This document shows positions 49,054 through 57,436 of a stretch of DNA of 64,000 bases, piece by piece. The stretch is from contig NZ_JACYFC010000004.1 of assembly GCF_014803385.1 (NCBI RefSeq), forward strand, positions 310,001 through 374,000. Reading direction: 5' to 3'. Within the stretch, counting starts at the first letter, position 1; every line of letters starts with the position of its first letter. Under the pieces are notes generated by a model, which made no database searches, was not told where the DNA came from, and saw only the letters and a list, made by a program, of their open reading frames with translations. This stretch comes from Marinomonas colpomeniae (GTDB lineage: Bacteria; Pseudomonadota; Gammaproteobacteria; Pseudomonadales; Marinomonadaceae). The translations under genes were made by a program, and so were the position numbers.

Positions 49054-50514
49054 TTAAAGCGTATTTTTTGATTTATTCAAACGGCCGATAAAGAAGCCAC
49101 CCAACAAACCAAGTAAAATAGCTATTCCCCAATACCCGTATTTTTCAAACAGATTCGTATTAATCAGAGATACATTCTGGCCATCTCGATAGACTTGTCT
49201 CATTATATTTTGACCTTCAATGTTAATTTGTTGACTAACAAAAAGGTTAAGTTGTGCATTTGTGTTTTCATTCAAACCTGATACACGCCAGCGCCATTGT
49301 AAACGACCATTTTGAACGACGGCATTCACAATACTGTCACTAATCATCTTAGTATCACTGTCTGTTACTAATTCCGCTGAAAACGTTTGTCCCGCAAACG
49401 AAGGCTGTACATCCGCTGAAACAAGAATTTCAAAAGTGTCATAAAGAGCACTCTCACTTGGTAAAAGCCATTCAACATTTTGTAGCGTTACTAACATTTG
49501 AGATCGCAATGCGTCCATTGCGGCTCCAATTGAAATACCGTCATTTTCTTGTAGATCTAGATTTTTTTGAGCGTTATCAAGCGCTAAAGAAAGCTCCCCA
49601 AGTTTATTTTCACTTGCTATTAATTCCACCCTTACAGCATTCAGCTGAGAGGCTAAAGTTTCATTCTGCTGTTGAGCTTGGGCAAGTTGATTATCAAGGT
49701 CTTTCCAACGAGCCTCAGATGACTCACTTTTAACAAGTACGCGTTTTAATTTTAGCGCATTCTCTTGTTCTCTTATTTTGAAAGCATCATTAATTCTTTT
49801 CTGATCTGCAATTTCAGCTCTGGCATCAGATAATTGCTCTGCCAGTACAAGGCTCTCTTTTTTCAATGCGATTAATTGCTGATAGTTTGCAGTGTTGTCT
49901 ACTTCGAGGTTGGCATATTTTTCTTGCAACTTGGTATTCTTAGTAAGCAAAGCATAATAATTTTCTTGCAAACCATCTTGAGACGTCGGTGTGTTTTGCA
50001 AGCTTACAATTTGTTCTTTTAATGACGTGTTTTCATTCACTAATTGATTAATTCGACGAGTTAGAAGCTCGTTATCTAGATTTAACGCGGCATTTTGAGA
50101 CTCTAGATCTTCTCTGGACTGCTTTTGTTTTTCCAACTCGGCTAAATCTCGAGCATCAGACACCGATGTTTGCAAAGCAGAAATCAGAGCATCCTTTTCA
50201 TCAAGTGATTGGTTCAAAGACGAGATTTTGATGTCATTTGTAGCCAATTGTTGATTGAGCGAGTGAATCATTGTATTTTTTGACGCGATATTATCTAGAA
50301 GCCTAGCATTATCATTACTCAGCTTTTTAGTATCTAAAACAGATATATCAGTTTGCTCTTTTTCAGAGCTCTCTATTAGATCTGCAATCTCTGTTTTTTC
50401 CAAAGCGCTTATGGTTCCTGCATCACTGCTAGAAGAAGTGTTGGAAGAAGTACTACAGGCAGAAACCATTAACCCTAATAGAATTGGGGTGAATATTCTT
50501 TTACGTGCTTTCAT
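49054..50514 (-). CDS. Lipoprotein with long coiled coil and C-terminal membrane helix
   Basis: 486-aa protein of unknown function. Lipobox GLMVSAC places a lipid on residue C20, followed by a Ser-rich linker; residues about 45-310 are coiled coil (LDEKDALISALQTSVSDARDLAELEK), then a beta-like domain (about 325-440: VEWLLPSESALYDTFEILVSADVQPSF), then a single membrane helix near the C-terminus (GYWGIAILLGLLGGFFIGRL) with a basic tail. Serine at +2 predicts the outer membrane for the lipid while the tail helix should sit in the inner membrane. An upstream GTG at 50520 overlaps the AAGGAG site, so ATG 50514 is preferred. Confidence 0.75.
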   Translation of the reverse strand: MKARKRIFTPILLGLMVSACSTSSNTSSSSDAGTISALEKTEIADLIESSEKEQTDISVLDTKKLSNDNARLLDNIASKNTMIHSLNQQLATNDIKISSLNQSLDEKDALISALQTSVSDARDLAELEKQKQSREDLESQNAALNLDNELLTRRINQLVNENTSLKEQIVSLQNTPTSQDGLQENYYALLTKNTKLQEKYANLEVDNTANYQQLIALKKESLVLAEQLSDARAEIADQKRINDAFKIREQENALKLKRVLVKSESSEARWKDLDNQLAQAQQQNETLASQLNAVRVELIASENKLGELSLALDNAQKNLDLQENDGISIGAAMDALRSQMLVTLQNVEWLLPSESALYDTFEILVSADVQPSFAGQTFSAELVTDSDTKMISDSIVNAVVQNGRLQWRWRVSGLNENTNAQLNLFVSQQINIEGQNIMRQVYRDGQNVSLINTNLFEKYGYWGIAILLGLLGGFFIGRLNKSKNTL

Positions 50515-50643
50515 TTTCACTCCTTAATACCTGAATTCAAGTCAAAAGGTCGACAATAAGTTACTTCTTTTATGACAGATTCGGGTAAGGAATGCAAAGA
50601 ACGAGTCAATATAAGGCTTTAAATGGGATTCACGCCACGAGAA

Positions 50644-50660
50644 TTAACAGGACAGGCATT
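50644..50660. repeat. REP-like repeat R0 (inverted type), transposase 3' side
   Basis: TTAACAGGACAGGCATT shares AACAGGACAGGCA with repeat R8 and is inverted relative to R1, so R0 and R1 bracket the full-length transposase. It is the only recognisable item in the 324-bp gap 50520-50843. Confidence 0.6.
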
Positions 50661-50843
50661 ATAAAACACGACATTCAGAATCTGTACAATGCTTCAAGGA
50701 GTTGATTCAAAAGTCTCTTTTATTATATTTGAAGAAAAAATATTGCAGAAAAGGGTTTAAACGCTGAATTGGAGGCACACTGATTCATACTGAGGCAAAT
50801 CACTATGATAATGAATGGATTTTCATTGAGTTTTTATAGCTGG

Positions 50844-51815
50844 TTAGGCGGATAGTTGAAGGCTTTGCCTTTTAGGTTTTCTCTGTCGTTGGTTTTTCTC
50901 ACAATAATGATCTATTGAATGCTCTTGCCCAACTAAACTGCCTGTTCTTTTCTCAAATTCAGTTGCGATACACAACCAATTTTCGGTTGAGATGTTTAGA
51001 CGCTTAAGAATAGGGAGTAATGAGGCATCTATTGACCCTCGTTTATCTTTTCGTATGATTCGACCTGTCATATCGATCAATTCAAGGTAGTCAGTTAATT
51101 TGAAAGGTAAGCCTTTCGGCATGCCTTTTCTTGGATTACCAATAAAAGGATATAGTGTTTTTGGTTGGTGTTTTCTTTTAGCAGAAGTAATGCGTTTTTT
51201 CACACTGGTAAAATCTGATTCTTCAGGTGTTTTACTCATGCTCGCTCGAAGTGGGTTTAAATCAACATAGGCCATACAAGCCATTAACGCGGCTTCATCT
51301 AATAATGCTTGGGATTTAAAACGTCCCTCCCAGAAATGGCCAGTGCAGTTGTCTTCAAAATTCGCTCTTCGGGCAATCGGCTCATTTAACTCTTTCATAA
51401 ACCAACTGATGTCCATCAGCCGTTGTCGGTAGGTTTCTGCAATCGTTTCGGCTAGCACTACAGCGTAATTTGGTAAGTTCTCCCCTCTCACATATCGTTG
51501 AGTGAACATTGTTCCTTTGTGTAATGTATGCCAGCGCTGTAATACTTCTAATGTTGACCATGATTTCGCCTTTTCAGCGTCTACACGCAAAACAACATGA
51601 AGGTGATTGCTCATCACGGCATAAGCACAAATATCTATGGAAAAGGCAGACGCTAAAAAGAGCAATCTGGTCTCTATCCAGCCACGACGATGTTCATAAC
51701 TGTTTACTGTAATAGGATCATCACCGCATAGAAAAGCTCGTCGCACACAACGAGCCACACAATGATAATAAGGGGTATCTTCTAAACTGACTTGCTCTTT
51801 CCTTGACCTTGGCAT
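50844..51815 (-). CDS. Y1 (HUH) transposase, REP-associated/IS200-like, full length
   Basis: 323-aa single-strand transposase of the COG1943-like group found beside REP sequences. HUH motif is MSNHLHVVL (about residues 81-89); the catalytic-helix region and family core NFEDNCTGHFWEGRFKSQALLDEAALMACMAYVDLNPLRA follow. The ORF could start at a TTG two codons earlier, but GAGAGG is spaced correctly for the ATG at 51815. Two 3'-truncated copies exist at 56733-57044 and 57156-57365. It may process the surrounding repeats. The upstream region carries a LexA-type box. Confidence 0.88.
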   Translation of the reverse strand: MPRSRKEQVSLEDTPYYHCVARCVRRAFLCGDDPITVNSYEHRRGWIETRLLFLASAFSIDICAYAVMSNHLHVVLRVDAEKAKSWSTLEVLQRWHTLHKGTMFTQRYVRGENLPNYAVVLAETIAETYRQRLMDISWFMKELNEPIARRANFEDNCTGHFWEGRFKSQALLDEAALMACMAYVDLNPLRASMSKTPEESDFTSVKKRITSAKRKHQPKTLYPFIGNPRKGMPKGLPFKLTDYLELIDMTGRIIRKDKRGSIDASLLPILKRLNISTENWLCIATEFEKRTGSLVGQEHSIDHYCEKNQRQRKPKRQSLQLSA

Positions 51816-51842
51816 ATTCAACCTCTCTTCCTTGAGAAAGTA

Positions 51843-51879
51843 TACTGTAATTATATACAGTGTATTTGAATGTAGTCAA
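51843..51879 (-). promoter_or_regulatory. Transposase promoter overlapped by LexA-type SOS box
   Basis: On the minus strand TTGACT (51874-51879) and TATAAT (51850-51855) are 18 bp apart, a near-consensus promoter for the transposase. The palindrome TACTGTAATTATATACAGTG (51843-51862) covers the -10 box and matches the gammaproteobacterial LexA consensus CTGT-N8-ACAG exactly. Confidence 0.75.
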
Positions 51880-51895
51880 GAAAAAGCTGGAAGCC

Positions 51896-51933
51896 TTGAA
51901 AACACTGGGTTCTTAACATGCCTGTCCCAGTAA
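51896..51933 (+). repeat. REP-like repeat R1
   Basis: TTGAAAACACTGGGTTCTTA...CCTGTCCCAGTAA, variant with ACATG in place of GGGTG, joined to the upstream region of the full-length transposase. After it the sequence continues into a TCTGACTTAGAATTGATT leader shared with R2-R4. Confidence 0.75.
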
Positions 51934-51990
51934 AATCTCTGACTTAGAATTGATTAACTGACTAGGTTTTTCAAAAAAACTCGTAACCTA

Positions 51991-52031
51991 TTGAAAACAC
52001 TAGGTTCTTAGGGTGCCTGTCCCAGTAAGCT
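51991..52031 (+). repeat. REP-like repeat R2
   Basis: 41-bp unit ending GGGTGCCTGTCCCAGTAAGCT. Its last bases create the stop codon of the truncated CdiA segment that abuts it (52030-52032). Confidence 0.8.
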
Positions 52032-52260
52032 AGTGCAATTCTTGTGTGGCGAGGGTGATGTTCCCCACCACGTCACCGCTTTCATTAACGTAATCGCCGT
52101 TTTCGTTTTGTGTGACAGCGGTTGCTCCGTCGTTACCTGCGCCTAAAGAAAGCGTCTCGCCGCTGCTGAGTTCCGCCCCTTCAAGGGTGATGTTTTCACC
52201 GCTTTGTACACTGACGTTACCATTGGCCACCAAGCCACTGCCCACCGCGGTTTGGGTCAC
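52030..52260 (-). pseudogene. CdiA segment remnant A (hemagglutinin-repeat fragment)
   Basis: The open frame runs from 52344 to 52030 on the minus strand, preceded by TAA. It encodes ISAVDQTSQSYQSQKKG then SVTQTAVGSGLV, ENITLEGAELSSGETLSLGAG and GDVVGNITLATQEL, a hemagglutinin/filamentous-type repeat that is a near copy of the N-terminus of the 1180-aa fragment at 52934-56476. It stops where repeat R2 begins. No promoter or start with ribosome site is evident; a broken piece of cdiA left beside the repeat. Confidence 0.75.
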
Positions 52261-52436
52261 AGAGCCAGAGCTTTTGGCTTTGACTTTAAAAGTGCCTTTT
52301 TTCTGCGATTGATAGCTTTGGGAGGTTTGATCGACAGCGGATATTTAACAATAGAGGATGGTTTTCGATATGAGTCTAAATGCATAGACTTAGAATTGAC
52401 TAACTGACTAGGTTTTTCAAAAAAACTCGTAACCCA

Positions 52437-52477
52437 TTGAAAACAATAGATTCTTAGGGTGCCTGTCCCAGTAAGCT
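52437..52477 (+). repeat. REP-like repeat R3
   Basis: TTGAAAACAATAGATTCTTAGGG...CCCAGTAAGCT. It follows a roughly 90-bp leader (about 52345-52436) that is also present before R4. A degenerate remnant TGTCCCAGTAAACTT lies at 52531-52545. The rest of 52478-52598 shows nothing recognisable. Confidence 0.75.
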
Positions 52478-52598
52478 ACGAGCTTGATGGCAGAATAACT
52501 ACGGCTTGACGGCACGGGAGTGTCCATATATGTCCCAGTAAACTTGCCCCTTAATAGTATCTGGACGTCTGGACGGGACAAAGCTCTTCCTGTACCGA

Positions 52599-52931
52599 TT
52601 AATCTAGGACTAAATTAGTTAAACTATAACCTTTAGATACAAACACTTCATTTATATCACTATCCAGAAAAATCCAATGATTCCAGTTTTGAATGAGCCA
52701 TTCAACGGATACATTCTTGCCATTGAATGTAGACTCGATAGGCAGAACAACAGCAATCTTTCCTGACTTAATACCTGTTGTACATATAAGCCCCATTCCT
52801 CTATTTTTATCTAAATTATCAAAAAGCATCATTTCAACTCTGTCTTCATATGGATATGTTGCCTTGCATGATAAAATATCACCAAGTTGAAGAGAGTCGG
52901 ATTTTATATCTGAAATTTTTTTCCAAATCAT
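52599..52931 (-). CDS. Imm45-like immunity protein for the adjacent RNase-type toxin
   Basis: 110-aa acidic protein starting 2 bp after the toxin stop. Its sequence follows the Imm45 pattern as I recall it: an N-terminal WKKISDIKSDSLQLGDILSC, YPYEDRVEMMLFDNLDKNRG, LICTTGIKSGKIAVVLPIES, SVEWLIQNWNHWIFLDSDINEVFV. In contact-dependent inhibition the immunity protein binds and blocks the C-terminal toxin of the CdiA just upstream; the position, size and charge all fit. Exact family should be confirmed. Confidence 0.75.
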   Translation of the reverse strand: MIWKKISDIKSDSLQLGDILSCKATYPYEDRVEMMLFDNLDKNRGMGLICTTGIKSGKIAVVLPIESTFNGKNVSVEWLIQNWNHWIFLDSDINEVFVSKGYSLTNLVLD

Positions 52932-52933
52932 TT

Positions 52934-55900
52934 TTATTTAACCTTCAAATCATGACTACCACTACTATCATACTTATTTTTATTCTGTTCCGTTAAATCT
53001 AAATTAACTTCCTCTATATGCTTACCTGTTTTAGCGTTGACCTTTTCAAAAGTTGCATGCTGAGTATCTAATGCGTAAAGGAACCCATCTTCTCCTACAT
53101 ACACGTCTCTTTGATTTAATTTTGTTAATTTATTACTTTTAGTTAGGCCAAGTTCTGTTTGTAACTCATTCACTGTAGTTTTAATTTCTGCAACCCTTTC
53201 TCCCACAGGTAAATTCACCAGGCTACGTTTAAAATCATCAGAGTCAAACTCCTTACTATAAACCGCCCCTAGCCCTAAATCATCTGCTATCTGATAACCA
53301 CCTCCGACGACCGTTTCTGTCGAAACACCTGTCTCGCTTGCAGGTTGATAGCCTCCACTCGTAATATCTATTTGAATTTCAGAGCCGTCCGCTCCTGGTA
53401 AAATATAAACACCCTCTTTGTCTGGGATAGGTTGAGCAAGGATATTATCTTCTAAATTAACTTCATGTATCTCTTTTCCACCAATGGCTGGAACATCAGC
53501 TTGAGAAACTTTGTAGAGCGCATATATTGTTGTGATTTTCATCACGTCAGTCATTTCTTCATATTCAGGTGAGTTTTTAAGCCTCTCTATTTGATCTTCT
53601 AGTACTGCTCCAGCTGCTGCCGCTCCTAACAACGGCGCGACTCTAGGTAATACAATTTCTGCTGCCTGAACAAAGAGAGAAGCAGCGTAATTATTCTCCA
53701 CCGCTGTCTCACTCGCCACCCCAGCCGCCACCGCATCATTCATATCCCCTGTCGTCGCGCCAATCGCGGCTGAGGTCAGGCTTAAAATTGAACCAAGCGT
53801 TTCTTGTTGGCTTAGGCTAAGTTTGCTGCCATCTTCTTCCCCATACAGCCATTGAGATAAAAGCGGGGCCACCGCTTCTGATGCGCCAGCAGCGACACCT
53901 GCTGTTAATGCGTCATTACCACCCGCAGAAGCAACGGCAGCAGCCAATATGCCATGCGCCAATACATGAGCTGCTTCTTCTCCACCGCTCAATTGGCCAC
54001 CATTGCTCGCAGCCTGACTCTTAAAGTATTGACCAATCGCATACGATGCGGCTGGTGAAGCGGCCGCAGCCACTTGCCCTGCCACACCGTTTGTTGGCGT
54101 GGTGATGGCAACACTGACGGTATTCAGTAATAAATTGTAGTTTTGTAAAGTCTGAACTTCCTCACTATATTGCTCTGATGTTATTTCACCATTTGCTAAT
54201 TTCTCATCTAGAGTGTCTGTTTTAGAAACGATAAATTCACCAAGCAGGTTTTTGGCTTGTGTCGCCATTTGGTCAACACTTTTCGCCGCGGCTTGCTCTG
54301 CATTAACAAGTGCTTCCACGTCTGCTTGATTGAAGTTATTGTTTAATGCACCACTATTCAGTTCCGCTGTTTCTGTGGTGGTGTCTGTGGTTACATTGGC
54401 AATGGCTTGGTCAGCCGTTTCTCCTGTGAGTACTTGCTGTGCCGTGCCATCTGTAATGGTGATGTTGGCCGTGTTGATGCCACTGCTCGTGGTAGAGGTT
54501 TGGTTAAAGGCGGTATCACCACTCCCCATGGAGTTGGATATGCCATAACCTCCTGTGTCTGTTTCATTGGCAGATACATCCACACCAAAGCTATCACCGC
54601 TAAAGCTTGCGTGGTTTTCAAGGTCGCTCTGAGTCAGAGTCCCTGTGCTAAAGCTATTATTCCCTTCTGTTTCTGCGACATCGGTTGAGACAATTAACCC
54701 ACCCTCTAGATTGGTGTTGCCTGTCACATTAATTTGGTAACCACCATCACCAGCGAGAATGCCACTTTGCTGGTTAACACTGGCGTAGCTAGACTCTGTA
54801 TTAGTCTCGCTGTAGCTGAGTGATACATTATTGGAATCACTGTCGCTAGAACCACCTATATTAAGCCCAACACTTTGGCTTTGACTCTCACTTTCTGCCG
54901 TATCTTGTAAACTGGTGATGCTTAATTGATCCGTTGTGATATCAACACTATCACCGTAAATGTTACCGCCTTCCAATGTTAAAGAGTCACTGTTGCTGAC
55001 AATACTACCGCCACTTAAACTTGAGTTTGTATAGGAAGTACTGTCGCTGCTGCTGTCGCTTGAACTGGTATTGACACCGCCACTACCAGACACAGAAGGG
55101 CCACCACTGTAACTGACACTAACGTTCGCGCTTTGGGTATCGCTGCTGGTTGTTGTCGAGTAAGTATTGGTACCGGCAAGTATTTCAATGTTATCGGCAT
55201 TCACTTCCAATGTTTCACCTGCCGCAACAGCCGAGCCTTCAACTGTCAGGTTGTTACCACTGTTGATAGAAGCGCTATTGCCAACGCTAATACTGGAGCC
55301 ATTCCAAACGCCTTCTGTAAACGATTGAGAGGTCGTAGTTGTCGAGGTACTGACACCAGCCGTCGCGGTAAAACCATAGGTGGCGGAGTTGGTAACAGCG
55401 GCTATTGTTGCACTCGTAACCGCTATTTGAGCGTATTTCTCTTTGTCTTCGGCAGACTCTATTTGATACTTATAAAACTCTAAGTCACTTTTTGGTAATG
55501 TCCCTGCGGCGACTTTTGCTTTCGCTTCGTCATACGCATCTTCGGCATCATTTACTGCGTCTTTGGCGTCTTTTAACGCTTGAACTGTCAACAGCACATC
55601 TACATAGGCGTTTTTCACCCCTACTGTAAGTGTTTCTGTTTTGGTTATGCTGTCTGTTGTGGTGTTCGATGTGTCTTCACGCCCACCGATTAGGATGTTT
55701 TCTGCGTCAATATTAACGTCATTTTCTACCGTAATGTCACTGGCAATAATGGCAACATTTTCTTGTGCATTGATGGTTAAATTACCCACATCCAAGCTGG
55801 AACCAGACCAAGTATTCGAGGTGTTAGTGGTGGTTTCCGTTTGATCGGTGGTCGTAAGGCTCACTAAAGTCGCTTCGCCAGTTTCCGAAGAGAACGAAGC

Positions 55901-56476
55901 GCCGTCTGCCGATACGCTCGATGTGGTGTGCGATTCGCTTTCTACACTGGTTTCTTGTGCTGCATCGATCACGACGTTTTGTGCGTTGATGGTGGCGCTA
56001 TCGGCCACGTAAACGTTTGATCCGATAATCGACACGTCGTTGCTGGCGTCTATGGTTAAGTCATTGGATTGTAGGTTAGACGCTTGTTGGGTGGTGTATT
56101 CGCTGCGAACAGATTCAGATTCTCCAACGGCAATATCACCATGAACCACACCGAGTGTGAGTGTGGAAGCCAAGACCGAAAAGCCTTTTACCATGTCTTT
56201 TAAGATGCCTCGAAAACCAGAAGACGATTCACTGTAGGAGGTGTTGGTTAAGGCTTGGGTGGTGATGTTAATATCGCCCACCTCTTCCCCATCGGCATTG
56301 ATGTAATCGCCCGCCGAGTTTTGTGTAACGGCTTCGGCATCGTTACCGCCAGCGGCCAAAGACAGTATTTCACTGCTGCTGAGTGTCGCGCCTTCTAGGG
56401 TGATGTTGTCATCCGCCGTCACACTAACGTTGCCACCCGTGCTAACAAGGGAACTTTCCACCGCGGTTTGTGCCAC
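52934..56476 (-). CDS. CdiA-type C-terminal fragment with hemagglutinin repeats, VENN motif and colicin E3-like RNase domain
   Basis: 1180 aa from a GTG at 56476; the open frame continues to 56560 (ISAVDQVSESYQSEKEG) where a TAA ends it, so the signal peptide, TPS secretion domain and N-terminal shaft of CdiA are missing. Residues 1-700 are Ser/Thr-rich filamentous repeats (NLTINAQENVAIIASDI, SLTLEGGNIYGDSVDITTDQ), followed by a pretoxin region and VENNYA at about residue 926. The last 70 residues (RDVYVGEDGFLYALDTQHATFEK, SGSHDLKVK) resemble colicin E3-type 16S rRNases: D1137, H1140, E1144 have exactly the E3 D510-H513-E517 spacing. Imm45-like gene follows. No cdiB is in the window. Confidence 0.85.
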   Translation of the reverse strand: MAQTAVESSLVSTGGNVSVTADDNITLEGATLSSSEILSLAAGGNDAEAVTQNSAGDYINADGEEVGDINITTQALTNTSYSESSSGFRGILKDMVKGFSVLASTLTLGVVHGDIAVGESESVRSEYTTQQASNLQSNDLTIDASNDVSIIGSNVYVADSATINAQNVVIDAAQETSVESESHTTSSVSADGASFSSETGEATLVSLTTTDQTETTTNTSNTWSGSSLDVGNLTINAQENVAIIASDITVENDVNIDAENILIGGREDTSNTTTDSITKTETLTVGVKNAYVDVLLTVQALKDAKDAVNDAEDAYDEAKAKVAAGTLPKSDLEFYKYQIESAEDKEKYAQIAVTSATIAAVTNSATYGFTATAGVSTSTTTTSQSFTEGVWNGSSISVGNSASINSGNNLTVEGSAVAAGETLEVNADNIEILAGTNTYSTTTSSDTQSANVSVSYSGGPSVSGSGGVNTSSSDSSSDSTSYTNSSLSGGSIVSNSDSLTLEGGNIYGDSVDITTDQLSITSLQDTAESESQSQSVGLNIGGSSDSDSNNVSLSYSETNTESSYASVNQQSGILAGDGGYQINVTGNTNLEGGLIVSTDVAETEGNNSFSTGTLTQSDLENHASFSGDSFGVDVSANETDTGGYGISNSMGSGDTAFNQTSTTSSGINTANITITDGTAQQVLTGETADQAIANVTTDTTTETAELNSGALNNNFNQADVEALVNAEQAAAKSVDQMATQAKNLLGEFIVSKTDTLDEKLANGEITSEQYSEEVQTLQNYNLLLNTVSVAITTPTNGVAGQVAAAASPAASYAIGQYFKSQAASNGGQLSGGEEAAHVLAHGILAAAVASAGGNDALTAGVAAGASEAVAPLLSQWLYGEEDGSKLSLSQQETLGSILSLTSAAIGATTGDMNDAVAAGVASETAVENNYAASLFVQAAEIVLPRVAPLLGAAAAGAVLEDQIERLKNSPEYEEMTDVMKITTIYALYKVSQADVPAIGGKEIHEVNLEDNILAQPIPDKEGVYILPGADGSEIQIDITSGGYQPASETGVSTETVVGGGYQIADDLGLGAVYSKEFDSDDFKRSLVNLPVGERVAEIKTTVNELQTELGLTKSNKLTKLNQRDVYVGEDGFLYALDTQHATFEKVNAKTGKHIEEVNLDLTEQNKNKYDSSGSHDLKVK

Positions 56477-56651
56477 CGAACCTGAACTGTTGGCTTTGAC
56501 TTTAAAGGTGCCTTCTTTCTCAGATTGGTAACTTTCAGAGACCTGATCGACAGCGGATATTTAACGATAAGAGGATGATTTTCGATAGGAGTCTAAATGC
56601 AGAGACTTAGAATTGATTAAATGACTAATTTCTCAAAGAACTCGTAACCTA

Positions 56652-56692
56652 TTGAAAACACTAGATTCTTCGGGTGCCTGTCCCAGTAAGCT
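56652..56692 (+). repeat. REP-like repeat R4
   Basis: TTGAAAACACTAGATTCTTCGGG...CCCAGTAAGCT with the leader about 56563-56651 shared with R3. The leaders and the cdiA starts next to R3 and R4 form a duplicated block. Confidence 0.78.
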
Positions 56693-56715
56693 CCTCTCAA
56701 AGAACTCGTAACCTA

Positions 56716-56756
56716 TTGAAAACACTGGGTTCTTAGGGTGCCTGTCCCAGTAAGCT
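56716..56756 (+). repeat. REP-like repeat R5
   Basis: Second tandem copy, 64 bp after R4 with the preceding CTCGTAACCTATTG also duplicated. Its AAGCT end is fused to transposase remnant 2. Confidence 0.8.
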
Positions 56757-57044
56757 TTGCCAGCGCTGTAATACTTCTAACGTTGACCATGATTTCGCCT
56801 TTTCAGCGTCTACATGCAAAACAACATGAAGGTGATTGCTCATCACGGCATAAGCACAAATATCTATGGAAAAGGCAGACGCTAAAAAGAGTAATCTGGT
56901 CTCTATCCAGCCACGACGATGTTCATAACTGTTTCCAGTAATAGGATCATCACCGCATAGAAAAGCTCGTCGCAAACAACGAGCCACGCAATGATAATAA
57001 GAGGTATCTTCTAAACTGACTTGCTCTTTCCTTGACCTTGGCAT
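56733..57044 (-). pseudogene. Y1 transposase remnant 2, 3'-truncated
   Basis: First about 98 codons of the full-length transposase with few changes (T for P at SLEDTSYYH, LRRAF), through HLHVVLHVDAEKAKSWSTLEVLQRWQ, then repeat R5 sequence (SLLGQAP) and a stop. All catalytic-helix residues are lost, so no activity is expected. Its promoter and LexA-type box at 57072-57108 are intact. ATG at 57044 is aligned with the full copy. Confidence 0.85.
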
Positions 57045-57071
57045 ATTCAATCTCTCTTCCTTGAGAAAATA

Positions 57072-57108
57072 TACTGTAATTATATACAGTATATTTGAAT
57101 ATGGTCAA
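57072..57108 (-). promoter_or_regulatory. LexA-type box and promoter of transposase remnant 2
   Basis: TACTGTAATTATATACAGTA (57072-57091), a perfect palindromic arm match to the CTGT-N8-ACAG consensus, over a TATAAT with TTGACC 18 bp upstream. Confidence 0.7.
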
Positions 57109-57124
57109 GAAAACGCTAGAGGCT

Positions 57125-57165
57125 TTGTAAATGCTGGGTTCTTAGGGTGCCTGTCCTAGTAAGCT
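57125..57165 (+). repeat. REP-like repeat R6
   Basis: TTGTAAATGCTGGGTTCTTAGGG...TCCTAGTAAGCT, with CCTAGTAA rather than CCCAGTAA. Joined at its left to the promoter region of transposase remnant 2 and at its right to transposase remnant 3. Confidence 0.8.
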
Positions 57166-57365
57166 GTGGCATAAGCACAAATATCGATAGAAAAGACGGA
57201 GGCTAAAAAGAGTAATCTGGTCTCTATCCAGCCACGACGATGTTCATAGCTGTTTCCTGTAACAGGATCATCACCGCACAAAAAAGCCCGTCGCACACAA
57301 CGAGCCACACAATGGTAATAAGGGGTGTCTTGTAAACTGACTTGTTCTTTCCTTGACCTTGGCAT
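57156..57365 (-). pseudogene. Y1 transposase remnant 3, 3'-truncated
   Basis: First about 66 codons of the transposase (MPRSRKEQVSLQDTPYYHC ... SIDICAYA), then cut by repeat R6 sequence. The cut is 3' to codon 66, earlier than in remnant 2, so the truncations are independent. Upstream box at 57393-57430 is intact. Confidence 0.83.
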
Positions 57366-57392
57366 ATTCAATCTCTCTTCCTTGAGAAAATA

Positions 57393-57430
57393 TACTGTGA
57401 TTATATACAGTGTATTTAAATATGGTCAAG
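57393..57430 (-). promoter_or_regulatory. LexA-type box and promoter of transposase remnant 3
   Basis: TACTGTGATTATATACAGTG (57393-57412) keeps CTGT-N8-ACAG; TTGACC and TATAAT are again 18 bp apart. Confidence 0.7.
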
Positions 57431-57436
57431 AAAAAG

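Noticed and set aside
56716-56760. AAGCTT at repeat junctions as an assembly or cloning artefact
   Set aside because: Only R5 and R7 produce AAGCTT; other copies continue AAGCTA, AAGCTG or AAGCTC, so this is not a restriction-site artefact.
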